Shown: positions 10,043 through 19,390, counted from the first letter of the stretch. The stretch: DNA of 64,000 bases from Pseudomonadota bacterium (GCA_023435725.1 JAEYRD010000107.1:56805-120804); one strand, 5' to 3'. Made by a program: numbers and translations. The notes: generated from the letters alone by a model not told the origin.

Positions 10043-10240
10043 TCAGACGGTCCTATGGCGCCTTTCGTACGCGGCCTTGGTCTCGATCTTTGCATCGATC
10101 TTGATATCGATCTTGGCATCGACCTTGGCCTCAACGTGCCTCACGCGCATTCGCTGGTCTTCATCACGGGTCGGGCGACCTCTATGAAACCGGTCGGCTT
10201 CGCGCCGCAAAGGGTGGGATTCGGGAACAGCGCCTTCCAA
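10043..10240 (-). CDS. Possible small protein between murF and mraY
   Basis: A 65-codon frame (TTG at 10240, or 35 codons from ATG at 10150) fills the murF-mraY gap; its stop abuts the mraY ATG and its TTG lies five bases after the murF stop. The C-terminal half contains a four-residue repeat, VDAK-IDIK-IDAK-IETK, coded by a 12-base tandem repeat. No family is recognised. The fit between both neighbours is suggestive, but the weak start, short length and repeat origin mean this may be only a non-coding spacer. It could serve to couple translation into mraY. Confidence 0.25.
   Translation of the reverse strand: MEGAVPESHPLRREADRFHRGRPTRDEDQRMRVRHVEAKVDAKIDIKIDAKIETKAAYERRHRTV
10085..10132. 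repeat. 12-base tandem repeat, four units
   Basis: Four consecutive 12-base units: gatctttgcatc, gatcttgatatc, gatcttggcatc and gaccttggcctc. It is a small minisatellite in the murF-mraY gap, in frame with the small reading frame there, so copy-number change would keep the frame. Confidence 0.85.
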
Positions 10241-10245
10241 GCAGT

Positions 10246-11625
10246 TTACGCCTTTGCCTGCAAGGCGGCCACTAGGCCCGGCACAAACTTGTTGACCCAG
10301 AACATCTTCTTGCTGCCCTTGACAACCACGACATCGCCTGACTTCAGCAGATTTGCGACCTCGCCCGGCTTCAGCGTGGCGGGGTCATCGTGCCAGCCGA
10401 GGCCCTTGCCGGCCGGCAGCACGTCATAGAGGTGGCGCATCAGAGGCCCGACGCAGTAGACGCCGTCGATGCCGTCGAGATGCTTGGCGAGGCCGGTGTG
10501 GTAGCTTGGTGCGTCATCGCCCAGTTCCAGCATGTCGCCGAGCACGGCAATGCGGCGGCCATCGGTCATATTGCGCGCCTGCAGGCTTTGCAGCGCAGCA
10601 GCCACGCTGGCCGGATTGCCGTTGAAACTGTCGTCGATCACGGTGACGCCGCCGACCGCCTGCTCGACGCCACGCCCAGTCATGATGCCGACCCGGTCGA
10701 GCTTGATCGCAAGCGTCGCGGCATCGAGGTTCGCCGCGCGGATCGCGGCGAGCGCGGCCAGCGCATTCTGCACCCGATGCGGTGCCCCCGGCGTCAGGCT
10801 GAACGCGATCTCCTTCTTGCCGACCCGCGCCACGACCTGCCAGCTCTCGCCATGCGGCGCGTGCTTGACCTCGTGCACCTCGGCATGCTCGCCGAAGCGC
10901 ACAACCTTGCCCTTCCACTCGGACGCCTTGATCCCGGCCGGCAGCACCAGCACGCCGTCCTCGGGCAGGCCCAGCGCGATCGACACCTTTTCGTGCCTGA
11001 TGGCTTCGAGCGAGCCGAGCTTCTCCAGATGCACGGGCTGGACGTTGACGACCAGCGCAATGGTCGGCCGCGTCAGTTCGCTGAGCCGTGCGATCTCGCC
11101 GAGCTGGTTCATGCCCATCTCGACGACCCAGAGGCTGGCGTCGGGCCGTGCATTGCAAAGCGTCAGCGGCACGCCCCAGAAATTGTTGAAGCTCGACGGG
11201 CTCGCATAGGCGTCGGGATAGGCGGCCAGAAATTCCTTGGTGCTGGTCTTGCCGGCACTGCCGGTGAGCCCGATCACCGGTCCATTGAAGCGCGCGCGGG
11301 CGGCGCGCGCGAGGCCCCAGAGACCGTCGATCAACGTGTCCTTCACGACGATCTGCGGGATACGGATGCCGGCGATCTCGTGCGGAACGATCATCGCGAC
11401 CGCCCCGGACGCTTCGGCCTTGTCCGCGAACTCCCAACCATCACGCGCGCTGGCGAAGGCGGAGATGAAGCCGCCGCTCGGCGTGCCGCTCAGCGCGACG
11501 AACAGGCTGCCCGGTTTCACCAGACGACTGTCCTGGGTCACGAACTCGATCGGCGTGTCCGGAAATGACCCGGCAGCGCCAAGCGCTCGCGCCACTTCGG
11601 CAACAGTCCATATCGGCACGCTCAT
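10246..11625 (-). CDS. murF: MurF, UDP-MurNAc-tripeptide--D-Ala-D-Ala ligase
   Basis: Mur ligase of 459 residues that adds the D-Ala-D-Ala dipeptide made by Ddl and completes the soluble precursor. Seen: the N-terminal DSRLVKPGSLFVAL motif shared with MurE, the P-loop IGLTGSAGKTSTKEFLA, SFNNFWGVPLTL, VEMGMNQLGEIARLS and the C-terminal IDDSFNGNPASVAAAL. The start overlaps the murE stop by four bases (ATGA), indicating coupling. P-loop and DSFNGNP identify MurF over the other Mur ligases. Confidence 0.95.
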   Translation of the reverse strand: MSVPIWTVAEVARALGAAGSFPDTPIEFVTQDSRLVKPGSLFVALSGTPSGGFISAFASARDGWEFADKAEASGAVAMIVPHEIAGIRIPQIVVKDTLIDGLWGLARAARARFNGPVIGLTGSAGKTSTKEFLAAYPDAYASPSSFNNFWGVPLTLCNARPDASLWVVEMGMNQLGEIARLSELTRPTIALVVNVQPVHLEKLGSLEAIRHEKVSIALGLPEDGVLVLPAGIKASEWKGKVVRFGEHAEVHEVKHAPHGESWQVVARVGKKEIAFSLTPGAPHRVQNALAALAAIRAANLDAATLAIKLDRVGIMTGRGVEQAVGGVTVIDDSFNGNPASVAAALQSLQARNMTDGRRIAVLGDMLELGDDAPSYHTGLAKHLDGIDGVYCVGPLMRHLYDVLPAGKGLGWHDDPATLKPGEVANLLKSGDVVVVKGSKKMFWVNKFVPGLVAALQAKA

Positions 11626-13079
11626 GCAATCCTCGACGCTAATGCGGCGGCGACCGCCTCGTGATCACTGAAGGGCAGCACCTGGCCGCCGACGATCTGC
11701 CCGGTCTCATGTCCCTTGCCGGCGATCAGCAGCGCATCGCCGTCTTCCAATTCCTCGATCGCGGCGCGGATCGCCGCGGCACGGTCGCCGATTTCCCTGG
11801 CGCCCTTGGCGGTTGCGAGGATCGCGGCGCGAATGGCTTCCGGCTTCTCGCCGCGCGGATTGTCGTCGGTGATGATGATGCCGTCGGCATTCTCCGCCGC
11901 GATCTCGCCCATGATCGGACGCTTGCCGGCATCGCGATCGCCGCCGGCGCCGAACACGACGACCAGCCTGCGCCTGGCGTAGGGACGTAGCGCCTGCAGC
12001 GCCTTCGCCAGCGCATCCGGCTTGTGCGCATAGTCGACGAAGATCGGCGCGCCGTTGCGCTCGCCGACGCGCTCGAGCCGGCCCTTGGCGCCTTCGAGAT
12101 GCTCGAGGCTTGCAAACACGTTTGCTGCATCGCTGCCGGTGCCGATCGCAAGGCCGGCCGACACCAGCGCGTTCTCGATCTGGAACGCGCCGACCAGCGG
12201 CAGCCGGACGCAATAGCGCTTGCCGCGATGCTCGACCGCGAGCACCTGCGAGAAACCTTCGACCTCGGCACCGGCAAGACGGATGCCCTCGCCTGCCCCG
12301 TCGCCGTTGCGGCCCACCGCCATCACGCGCAGGCCGCGCGATGCCGCCGCCTCGATCGCCTCCGCGGAACAATCATGATCGGCGGAGATCACCGCCGCTC
12401 CATCAGCTTGGACCAACTCACGGAACAGACGGAGCTTGGCTGCGAGATAGTGCGCGACGGTCGGATGGTAATCCATGTGGTCGCGCGAGAGATTGGTGAA
12501 GCCGCCCGCGGCGATGCGCACGCCGTCGAGGCGATACTGGTCGAGCCCGTGCGAGGACGCTTCGAAGGCGAGATGCGTCACGCCCTCGCGCGTGATCTCG
12601 TCGAGCTGCCGGTGCAGCGCGATCGGATCGGGTGTCGTCAAGGAACCATAAACGGTGCGCTTCGGCGAGACGAGGCCGATGGTTCCAATGCTGGCCGAGG
12701 CATGGCCAAGCCGCTCCCAGATCTGTCGCGTGAACGCGGCCACCGAGGTCTTGCCGCTGGTGCCGGTCACCGCGGCGATGGTTGCAGGCTGCGCAGGGAA
12801 GAATCTTGCCGCGGCCAGCGCCAGCGCGCGGCGCGGATTGGCAACGGCGATAAACGGCACCTTGCTGCCGACGGGCGCATGGTCGGCGACGACCGCGACC
12901 GCACCGGCGGCAGTCGCGGCATCGATGAAGCGCGCGCCGTCGGTCTTGCTGCCGGCGAGTGCGAAGAACAAATCGCCCGGCTTGACCACGCGACTATCGA
13001 GCGCAATCCCCGTCACCTCGAGCACCGCGACAGCGGGCTCGATTGCGGCATCATTGCCTAGCAGTTCGCGCAGCTTCAT
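11622..13079 (-). CDS. murE: MurE, UDP-MurNAc-dipeptide--meso-diaminopimelate ligase
   Basis: Mur ligase of 485 residues adding the third stem residue. The P-loop reads VTGTSGKTSVAAFTRQIW, with Ser where most members have Asn. The specificity motif ITDDNPRGEKPE contains DNPR, which in this family marks meso-diaminopimelate as substrate rather than lysine. FVDYAHKPDALAKAL and HLAFEASSHGLDQYRLDG are also typical. It lies 84 bases downstream of ftsI and overlaps murF. Confidence 0.95.
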   Translation of the reverse strand: MKLRELLGNDAAIEPAVAVLEVTGIALDSRVVKPGDLFFALAGSKTDGARFIDAATAAGAVAVVADHAPVGSKVPFIAVANPRRALALAAARFFPAQPATIAAVTGTSGKTSVAAFTRQIWERLGHASASIGTIGLVSPKRTVYGSLTTPDPIALHRQLDEITREGVTHLAFEASSHGLDQYRLDGVRIAAGGFTNLSRDHMDYHPTVAHYLAAKLRLFRELVQADGAAVISADHDCSAEAIEAAASRGLRVMAVGRNGDGAGEGIRLAGAEVEGFSQVLAVEHRGKRYCVRLPLVGAFQIENALVSAGLAIGTGSDAANVFASLEHLEGAKGRLERVGERNGAPIFVDYAHKPDALAKALQALRPYARRRLVVVFGAGGDRDAGKRPIMGEIAAENADGIIITDDNPRGEKPEAIRAAILATAKGAREIGDRAAAIRAAIEELEDGDALLIAGKGHETGQIVGGQVLPFSDHEAVAAALASRIA

Positions 13080-13163
13080 GGTCTTCCAGTCGACATGCCG
13101 TGCCGGAAAGCCGAATCTTCGGAAAAACTCCGACTCAGCGGCGGCGATGGCCTACCCGGTTGA

Positions 13164-14918
13164 TTACTGGGTTGTCCTGGATGCTGCAAGAATAAGGCGG
13201 TCGGACGGCGGCAGGTCAAACCGCGGTTCGACGCCCAAAAGCGGCGCAATCCGCTCGATCACCTTACCGCCGGTCGGCACCGCGTTCCAGCCCGAGGTGA
13301 TGAAACCATGCGTTTCGGGCAGCGCCTGCGGCTCGTCGATCATGATCAGAATGTGATACTTCGGATCGTCGCAGGGCATGACCGCCGTGAAGGAATTGAG
13401 CACGCGCTTTTTGGCATAGCGGCCGTTGATGACCTTTTCGGACGTGCCGGTCTTGCCGCCGACGTAGTAGCCCTTGATGTCGGCGGTCTTGGCGGTACCG
13501 ATTTCGGCGTTGAGCCGCATCAGATACCGCATCTTGTCGCTGGTATCCTGCTTGATCACGCGCTTGGCCAGCGCCGCGGCTTCCGATTCGCTGCGCTTCA
13601 TGAAGGTCGGAGGAATCAGATAGCCGCCGTTCACCAGGGCATTGATGCCCATCACCGCCTGCAGCGGCGCCACGGAGAGACCCTGGCCAAATGCGGCAGT
13701 GACCGTGTTCAGCTCACTCCAGCGGCGCGGGATCAGCGGAGCCGCGCTCTCCGGCAGCTCGGTGCGTAGCCGCGTCAGCTGGCCCATCTTGGCCAGGAAC
13801 GCCTTGTGCGCCTCGACACCCTGGCCGAGCGCAATCCGCGCGGCGCCGATGTTGGACGAGTAGGTGAACACTTCCTTGGTGTTGATAAAACGTCCGAGCG
13901 GGTGGCTGTCGTGGATGGTGAACTTGCCGTAGTGCAGGTTTCCGCGCGCATCCCACGACGAGTTCAGGTTGATCTTTCCGGAATCGAGCGCCATCGCCAG
14001 CGTGAACGCCTTGAAGGTCGAGCCCATCTCGTAGACGCCCGTCGTCAGGCGGTTGATCCGATCGGGGTCGTGCGCTTCCTTCGGATTGTTGGGATCGAAA
14101 TCCGGTAGGGAGACCATCGCCACGATCTCGCCGGTCTTGACATTGGAGACAATACCGGACGCCGCCTTGGCGTGGAACTTCTCCTTGGCCTTCAGAAGTT
14201 CGTCGCGCAGCGCGTGCTCGACGCGCAAATCGACCGACAGCTCGATCGGCTTTTGCAGCCGGTCGGTGGCAAAGCCGGCGCGGTGGAGGTCGGCGAGCCC
14301 TTGATTGTCGAGCCACTTCTCAATGCCGGCGATGCCCTGGTTGTCGATGTTGACGAGACCGATGAGGTGAGCAACCTCGTTGCCGGTCGGATACACGCGC
14401 TTGTTCTCGCGCAGGAAGCCGATACCGGGAATGCCGAGCTTGTGGATGTCCTGCTGCTGCTTCGCCGTGACCTCGCGCTTGAGCCAGACGAATCCCTTGC
14501 GCGACGACAGGCGCTCGCGCACTTCGGCCTCGTCGAGGTCGGGCACGGTGGCGGTCAGAAGCTCGATTGCCTCGTCCTTGTCGATGATGCGGCGCGGCTC
14601 GCCGAACAGGCTCGCCGCCTTGACGTCGGTCGCGAGGATGGCACCGTTGCGGTCGACGATGTCGGGTCGCGCGGTCGCGACCACCTCCTGCGACGCGGCG
14701 CGGCGGGCGCCGTGGGCGTCGGCGCCGATCGCGAACATCACGAGGCGGCCGCCGATCAGGGCGTAGACCGAGGCGAAGGCGAGCATTGCGAGGCCAACGC
14801 GCGCGCGCGCCTTCGCGGCGCGGTCGACGTTGCGCCCGTACAGCAGGCTGCGGATCAGCCGCTGCCGCCAAGGCTCAGCCGCCTTTACTGTGGGTTTAGC
14901 CGGAGTCGGAGCGCTCAT
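13164..14918 (-). CDS. ftsI: FtsI (PBP3), septal peptidoglycan transpeptidase
   Basis: Class B penicillin-binding protein of 584 residues. A basic cytoplasmic tail (1-40) precedes one membrane anchor (about 41-64), the PBP dimer domain (about 80-225) and the transpeptidase domain. The three active-site motifs are present: STFK with nucleophile Ser300, SSN at 354-356 and KTGT at 489-492. It crosslinks new strands made by FtsW at the septum. The start overlaps the ftsL stop by four bases. The extended N-terminus is usual in alphaproteobacteria. Confidence 0.95.
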   Translation of the reverse strand: MSAPTPAKPTVKAAEPWRQRLIRSLLYGRNVDRAAKARARVGLAMLAFASVYALIGGRLVMFAIGADAHGARRAASQEVVATARPDIVDRNGAILATDVKAASLFGEPRRIIDKDEAIELLTATVPDLDEAEVRERLSSRKGFVWLKREVTAKQQQDIHKLGIPGIGFLRENKRVYPTGNEVAHLIGLVNIDNQGIAGIEKWLDNQGLADLHRAGFATDRLQKPIELSVDLRVEHALRDELLKAKEKFHAKAASGIVSNVKTGEIVAMVSLPDFDPNNPKEAHDPDRINRLTTGVYEMGSTFKAFTLAMALDSGKINLNSSWDARGNLHYGKFTIHDSHPLGRFINTKEVFTYSSNIGAARIALGQGVEAHKAFLAKMGQLTRLRTELPESAAPLIPRRWSELNTVTAAFGQGLSVAPLQAVMGINALVNGGYLIPPTFMKRSESEAAALAKRVIKQDTSDKMRYLMRLNAEIGTAKTADIKGYYVGGKTGTSEKVINGRYAKKRVLNSFTAVMPCDDPKYHILIMIDEPQALPETHGFITSGWNAVPTGGKVIERIAPLLGVEPRFDLPPSDRLILAASRTTQ

Positions 14919-15307
14919 TGCTTGTCCTCGGGCTGAGGCACGGAGCCCGTCACACTATCCGGATCGCTTGCGGCTTCGATGGTGTTGAGCATGGCCCCGA
15001 TCGGGTCGGGCTCGCCCGGCCTGAACATCCGAGGCGGACGCTCGGGCAGGTTCTTCAGCGAGTCGTATTGCGTGCCGTTGACCGGCTTGAGCCGCAGATG
15101 CCGCTCGGACAGGCCCTGCAGGCGCAGGGGCGCATCGAGCTTGGCCCATTCGGAGCGCAGCGAGGCGATCGCATCGCGCTGCTCGCGGATCTCCGCATGC
15201 AGCCGCAGCACTTTTTCCACGCGCGCCGTGGAGTCCATCTTGATCCGGTAGACATAGGCGGCCGCGAAGATCAGCGCGCCGATGACGAGAAGGTGGATGA
15301 TGCGCAT
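14915..15307 (-). CDS. ftsL: Cell division protein FtsL
   Basis: Small bitopic protein of 130 residues: one membrane helix at about 3-20, then a heptad-rich stretch (about 28-60, VEKVLRLHAEIREQRDAIAS) predicted to coil with FtsB, and a Pro-rich, acidic periplasmic tail. FtsL is poorly conserved; identity comes from topology, size, and position between rsmH and ftsI with a 3-base gap on one side and a 4-base overlap on the other. The C-terminal tail beyond the LKPVNGTQYDSL segment is longer than in E. coli FtsL. Confidence 0.85.
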   Translation of the reverse strand: MRIIHLLVIGALIFAAAYVYRIKMDSTARVEKVLRLHAEIREQRDAIASLRSEWAKLDAPLRLQGLSERHLRLKPVNGTQYDSLKNLPERPPRMFRPGEPDPIGAMLNTIEAASDPDSVTGSVPQPEDKQ

Positions 15308-15310
15308 GCG

Positions 15311-16300
15311 CTAGCCGCCCCTCATCACGTCGGAGAGTTTTGGCCAGGGCGACGGCTCGCCGTCGTGATGCGCAGGTGCCGAGGTGCGCTCGGCGGCGCG
15401 AAGTTTTGCGGAGCGCGCGCGCGGATTATGCGCGACCTCGTCCTCGCCGGCGATCACGGGCCGCCGCGTCAGTAGCTGGAAGCTCGGCGGAACCTGCGCC
15501 AGTTCCGGCAGGTGCCGCGATCCGCCACCGGTCTTCGAACGTTCAGCGAGGAAATTCTTGACGATGCGGTCTTCCAGCGAATGGAACGAGACGACGACGA
15601 GGCGGCCGCCCGGCTTGAGCACCCGTTCGGCCGCGGCCAGCGCGGTCTGGAGCTCCTCGAGCTCTTCGTTGACGAAGATGCGCAGGGCCTGGAACGTCCG
15701 CGTCGCGGGGTGAATATCCCCGGGTTTCGAGCGAACCACCCGGGCGACCAGATCGGCGAGCGCGCGCGTGGTCGTGAACGGCGTCTCCTGCCGGTCCGCC
15801 ACGATGGCGCGGGCGACGCGGCGCGAATGCCGCTCCTCACCGAGGAGATAGATGATGTCGGCGAGATCGCCTTCCGAGGCACGCGCGACGACGTCGGCGG
15901 CGGTCGGACCCGCCTGCCCCATCCGCATGTCGAGCGGACCGTCGAGGCGGAAGGAAAAGCCGCGACCGGCCTGGTCGAGTTGCATCGAGGACACCCCGAC
16001 ATCCATCACGACGCCGTCGACGGCATCGACGCCTTGCGCCGCGCAGACCTCGGCGAGATTGGAGAAGCGGTCCTCGACCAGCGTCAGCCGGCCCGCGAAA
16101 CGTTCGACCAGTTCGGCACCACCCGCGATGGCGGTGCGGTCGCGATCGATCGCGATCACACGGGTTCCCGGCACATCAAGGATCGCGCGGCTGTAACCGC
16201 CGCCGCCGAAGGTGGCGTCGACATAAATACCGCCCTCACGCGGGGCGAGATGGTCGACCGCCTCGCGGCCAAGAACGGGGATGTGCGGAACCGAACTCAT
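15311..16300 (-). CDS. rsmH: 16S rRNA (cytosine-1402-N4)-methyltransferase RsmH
   Basis: SAM-dependent methyltransferase of 329 residues (formerly MraW) that methylates C1402 in the decoding centre of 16S rRNA. The SAM loop is [15 protein letters not shown], followed by [29 protein letters not shown] and the C-terminal [14 protein letters not shown], all signature stretches. The start [11 protein letters not shown] is the family start; the frame stays open for a further 79 codons upstream, which have no recognisable similarity. It is the first gene of the dcw cluster here. Confidence 0.95.
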   Translation of the reverse strand: MSSVPHIPVLGREAVDHLAPREGGIYVDATFGGGGYSRAILDVPGTRVIAIDRDRTAIAGGAELVERFAGRLTLVEDRFSNLAEVCAAQGVDAVDGVVMDVGVSSMQLDQAGRGFSFRLDGPLDMRMGQAGPTAADVVARASEGDLADIIYLLGEERHSRRVARAIVADRQETPFTTTRALADLVARVVRSKPGDIHPATRTFQALRIFVNEELEELQTALAAAERVLKPGGRLVVVSFHSLEDRIVKNFLAERSKTGGGSRHLPELAQVPPSFQLLTRRPVIAGEDEVAHNPRARSAKLRAAERTSAPAHHDGEPSPWPKLSDVMRGG

Positions 16301-16743
16301 GCGCAACGCCTGCCGAACGCCCAGCTTGATGCCCAAGCGAGATCGGGGACGAACAAGCCCATAACGCCTCGAACCATTCCACGTCGCGCCGGTTCCACGA
16401 CCCAACCCTTGTCCAGCACGGTTATCAAGCCCGGTCGTCCCGGGCCGCAAACCCAGTGTTCCCAGTGGAATTTGACGGGCAGCCATGGGATTTCGAGCCA
16501 AAATACGCTTTGGCCGCCTCCGGACGCGGGTCGGCACTTCATCCCTCAGTAACGGCCCTTAGCGTTAAGAAAGTGTTGATCGACTCGTTACAAGTCGAAA
16601 AGGTGACGGGAACGGTGATGCCGCATCCACACACCCGGGGCAAAATGCATCCGTTAACCGCGCCTCGCGATTGCGCCCGCCGGAGGGTAAAGGAATAGTA
16701 AAGAGAAGGGCTTGCTACCCTCTCTGTCTGCCTCGAGCTGCCT
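16301..16743. promoter_or_regulatory. Divergent region between rsmH and amidase; dcw promoter region
   Basis: A 443-base gap between two diverging genes, expected to hold the main dcw promoter. No reading frame resembling MraZ (about 140 residues with a double SpoVT/AbrB fold) is present, although mraZ usually precedes rsmH. A GANTC site (gactc, 16582-16586) and TTAAC-type boxes near 16564 and 16654 lie in its AT-richer part. I see no other structure; the exact promoters could not be placed. Confidence 0.45.
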
Positions 16744-17604
16744 ATGTCGTCTGGTTCGTCCAAATCATCTGGATCTGATTCGAAGCGTCAACGCGTTCTT
16801 CCGGTCCCCAAGGCCGCGGCGAACCTGCGGACGTTCGAGCCGGATTCCTCGATCGTCTCCGACATCATCCCCTCGCCGAACCACGGCGAGCGTAACAAGG
16901 GACGGCTGCCGGACATGATCGTGCTGCACTACACCGGCATGCCTGATGTCGAGGGTGCGCTGGCACGGCTGTGCACGGCGGGCACCGAAGTGTCGGCGCA
17001 TTACGTCGTGCTGGAGGATGGCCGCATCGTGCAATGCGTGCCCGAGGCCAGGCGCGCCTGGCACGCCGGCATCTCATCCTGGGCCGGCGAGGATGACGTC
17101 AACTCCTGCTCGATCGGCATCGAGATCATCAATCGCGGCCATGACTGGGGCTATCCGGAATTTCCGCTGCGCCAGATCGCTGCCGTGATCGCGCTGTGCC
17201 GCGGCATCATGCTCCGCCGCAACGTGCCGGCGCACCGGGTGCTCGGCCATTCCGACGTTGCGCCCGCCCGCAAGAAGGACCCCGGCGAAAAGTTTCCGTG
17301 GCATTCGCTGGCCAATTCCGGCGTCGGCCACTGGGTGACGCCCACGCCGGTCGTGCGCGGCGACAGCCTCGTGCTCGGCACAATCAGCGACCAGGTGCTG
17401 AGCCTGCAGCAGGCGCTCGCCAGGTATGGCTACGGCGTTCCCCTCAACGGCAAATACGATGCCGCGACGATGGAAGTCATCACCGCCTTCCAGCGCCACT
17501 TCCGCCCGGCGCGGCTCGATGGCGTCGCGGATCACTCGACGCTATCGACATTGCAGGCGCTGCTGGCGAGCTTGCCGGCGGAGACGACCCTGGCTTCGAA
17601 GTAG
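16744..17604 (+). CDS. N-acetylmuramoyl-L-alanine amidase (AmiD-like)
   Basis: 286-residue Amidase_2 protein that cuts the MurNAc-L-Ala bond in peptidoglycan or its fragments. Zinc ligand candidates are His62 in VLHYTGM and His169 in VLGHSDVAP, with the KKDPGEKFPW motif (Asp179) behind it and Glu127 in GIEIINRG; this matches AmpD/AmiD. A PG_binding_1 domain lies at about 215-280 (LQQALARYGY, AFQRHFRPARLDG). The first 30 residues are Ser/Lys-rich without an obvious signal peptide, so it may be a cytoplasmic recycling enzyme or exported in another way. The divergent position next to the dcw cluster fits a cell wall role. Confidence 0.88.
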   Translation: MSSGSSKSSGSDSKRQRVLPVPKAAANLRTFEPDSSIVSDIIPSPNHGERNKGRLPDMIVLHYTGMPDVEGALARLCTAGTEVSAHYVVLEDGRIVQCVPEARRAWHAGISSWAGEDDVNSCSIGIEIINRGHDWGYPEFPLRQIAAVIALCRGIMLRRNVPAHRVLGHSDVAPARKKDPGEKFPWHSLANSGVGHWVTPTPVVRGDSLVLGTISDQVLSLQQALARYGYGVPLNGKYDAATMEVITAFQRHFRPARLDGVADHSTLSTLQALLASLPAETTLASK

Positions 17605-17623
17605 CTCTCGCGCCACTTTCTCC

Positions 17624-17703
17624 CGTCATTGCGAGCGCAGCGAAGCAATCCAGAATCTTCCCTCAGCGGCAGTCTGGATTGCTTCGCTGCGCTCGCAATG
17701 ACG
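17624..17703. repeat. Palindromic repeat, family A (short form)
   Basis: Arms cgtcattgcgagcgcagcga and tcgctgcgctcgcaatgacg with inner gcaatccag / ctggattgc. It sits between the convergent amidase and sigma factor genes and may act as a two-way transcription end. Confidence 0.88.
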
Positions 17704-17716
17704 AAATCTGGGACGC

Positions 17717-18949
17717 CTACTCCATCTCCCTCACCCGCCGCGCATAGAGCCGCCGCAACGGCTCGAGCTGCGTCATCTCCGTCGCCGCGCGGTAGGCATC
17801 GCGCGCTTCATTCTTGCGGCCGAGCCGCCGCAACAGATCGGCCCGCACTGCCGGCAACATCTCATAGCCGTCCAGCCCGCCGCGCGCGGTGATCGCATCG
17901 ACCAGATCGAGCGCGCGGGCCGGACCGTCGACCATCGAGACGGCCGCGGCGTGGTTGAGCTCGATCACAGGCGACGGGCTGGCGCGCAGCAGCACTTCGT
18001 AGAGTCCGGCGATCTGCGGCCAGTCGGTCTCCTCGAAACTCGGTGCGCGGGCGTGCAGCGCTGCGATCGCCGCCTGCACTGCGTAGGCGTGCGGACGGCC
18101 GGGCACGCGCAACGCGTCATCGACGAGGCGCAGGCCTTCTTCGATCTGCGCGCGATCCCAGAGCGTACGGTCCTGCTCTTCCAAGAGAACGATGTCGCCG
18201 GCCGCAGTCTCGCGCCCGGCGCGCCGCGCGTCATGCAGCAGCATCAACGCCAGCAGGCCCTTGATCCCCGCGCGATCGGGCATGAGGCGGTCGAGCAGAC
18301 GGCCGAGCCTGATAGCTTCGACCGCGAGGTCCGGCCGCATCAGGTCCGTGCCTGAGGTTGCGACATAGCCTTCGGTGAAGACGAGATAGATCACGGCAAG
18401 CACGCCGTCGAGCCGCGGCGCCAGCGCGGCGCGCTCGGGCACTTCGTAGGGAATGCCTGCGAGCCTGATCTTCTGCTTGGCGCGGACCAGCCGCTGCGCC
18501 ATCGCCTCCTCACCGATGAGAAAGGCGCGCGCGACCTGCGCAGTCGAGAGGCCGCAGACGGTGCGCAGCGTCAGCGCGACCTGGACCTCGGGCGCGAACG
18601 CGGGATGGCAGCACGTGAAGATCAACCGCAGCATGTCGTCGTCGAGAATTGCGGGCGGCTCGTCGACCGCTTGCGCATTCAGCTCGAGCTCATGCAGAAG
18701 CGCCTGCTGCTTGCCGCGAAAGACAGTTTGCCGCCGGATGCGGTCGATCGCCTTGTTGCGGCCGACATTGACGAGCCAGGCGCGCGGATTGTCGGGCAGC
18801 TCGCACGTCGACCATCGTTCGAGCGCAACCTCAAAGGCATCCTGCAACGCGTCCTCGGCGAGATCGAAATCGCCGACGAGGCGGATCAGCGTGGCCAGCG
18901 CCCGCCCCGCCTCGTCGCGGAAGATCGTGTCGATCTCACCCGGGGTCAT
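17717..18949 (-). CDS. ECF42-type RNA polymerase sigma factor with C-terminal TPR-like extension
   Basis: A 410-residue sigma-70-family protein. Region 2 (about 8-75, [20 protein letters not shown] then [20 protein letters not shown]) and region 4 (about 115-170, [19 protein letters not shown]) are followed by an about 230-residue helical extension (about 185-410) ending in repeats such as [20 protein letters not shown]. This architecture plus the adjacent DGPF gene is that of group ECF42, which lacks an anti-sigma factor and uses its extension for control. It begins 22 bases after the DGPF stop, so both share the promoter near 19364-19390. Start chosen at [13 protein letters not shown]; upstream codons overlap the partner gene. 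Confidence 0.88.
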   Translation of the reverse strand: MTPGEIDTIFRDEAGRALATLIRLVGDFDLAEDALQDAFEVALERWSTCELPDNPRAWLVNVGRNKAIDRIRRQTVFRGKQQALLHELELNAQAVDEPPAILDDDMLRLIFTCCHPAFAPEVQVALTLRTVCGLSTAQVARAFLIGEEAMAQRLVRAKQKIRLAGIPYEVPERAALAPRLDGVLAVIYLVFTEGYVATSGTDLMRPDLAVEAIRLGRLLDRLMPDRAGIKGLLALMLLHDARRAGRETAAGDIVLLEEQDRTLWDRAQIEEGLRLVDDALRVPGRPHAYAVQAAIAALHARAPSFEETDWPQIAGLYEVLLRASPSPVIELNHAAAVSMVDGPARALDLVDAITARGGLDGYEMLPAVRADLLRRLGRKNEARDAYRAATEMTQLEPLRRLYARRVREME

Positions 18950-18971
18950 GCGTCGATGCGCGGCTCGCCTG

Positions 18972-19325
18972 TCACTTGTCGTAGACCCAGATCGGCCGCA
19001 CCTCGACCGACCCGATGCGCGCGCCGGGAATCCGCGCGGCAATCTCGATCGCGGCGTTCAGATCCCTGGCCTCGACCAGATAGTAGCCGCCGAGTTGTTC
19101 GCGTGTCTCTGCAAACGGCCCATCGGTCGTCAGCATCTTGCCGTCGCGCACGCGAACTGTCGTTGCGGTCGTGGTCGGCTGCAGCCGGTCGCCGGCCTTG
19201 AAATTGCCGTTCTGGATGATGGACTGAGTGAAGGCCTGGTATTCGGCCATCATCTTCTGGGTCGTGGCAGCGTCGTTCTTCGCGTATTCAACCTCGTTCT
19301 GGTAGATCATCAGCAGATACTGCAT
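18972..19325 (-). CDS. DGPF/YCII-domain protein, partner of the ECF42 sigma factor
   Basis: A 117-residue protein of the YCII-related fold, beginning [11 protein letters not shown] and carrying the motif [20 protein letters not shown], the DGPF sequence for which the group is named. Such proteins are encoded next to ECF42 sigma factors in many phyla; their biochemical role is unknown. It starts after a good ribosome site (caggag, 7 bases before the ATG) and precedes the sigma gene by 22 bases. A longer frame to 19391 overlaps the predicted promoter and was not used. Confidence 0.85.
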   Translation of the reverse strand: MQYLLMIYQNEVEYAKNDAATTQKMMAEYQAFTQSIIQNGNFKAGDRLQPTTTATTVRVRDGKMLTTDGPFAETREQLGGYYLVEARDLNAAIEIAARIPGARIGSVEVRPIWVYDK

Positions 19326-19363
19326 TGCTTCACTCCTGTTGCTCGGGGGATCACCGACATCCA

Positions 19364-19390
19364 GTCGAACAGGGCACGCACCGAACGACA
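19364..19390 (-). promoter_or_regulatory. Candidate ECF42-dependent promoter
   Basis: On the minus strand, TGTCGT (19390-19385) is followed after exactly 17 bases by CGAC (19367-19364). The reported ECF42 promoter is TGTCGA in the -35 and CG(A/T)C in the -10 region, so this is a near match 39 bases upstream of the DGPF start, in the right direction for autoregulation. Confidence 0.55.

Noticed and set aside
8519..10429. A 636-codon frame on the plus strand
   Set aside because: Antisense to murD, mraY and murF with low-complexity His/Asp/Arg composition; a shadow frame.
16301..16743. Search for mraZ before rsmH
   Set aside because: No frame with the MraZ length or motifs exists; the open frame upstream of rsmH is a non-coding extension.
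17624..17703. CRISPR-like or IS-end hairpins at several loci
   Set aside because: Copies are single, scattered palindromes without spacers, transposase genes or target duplications.
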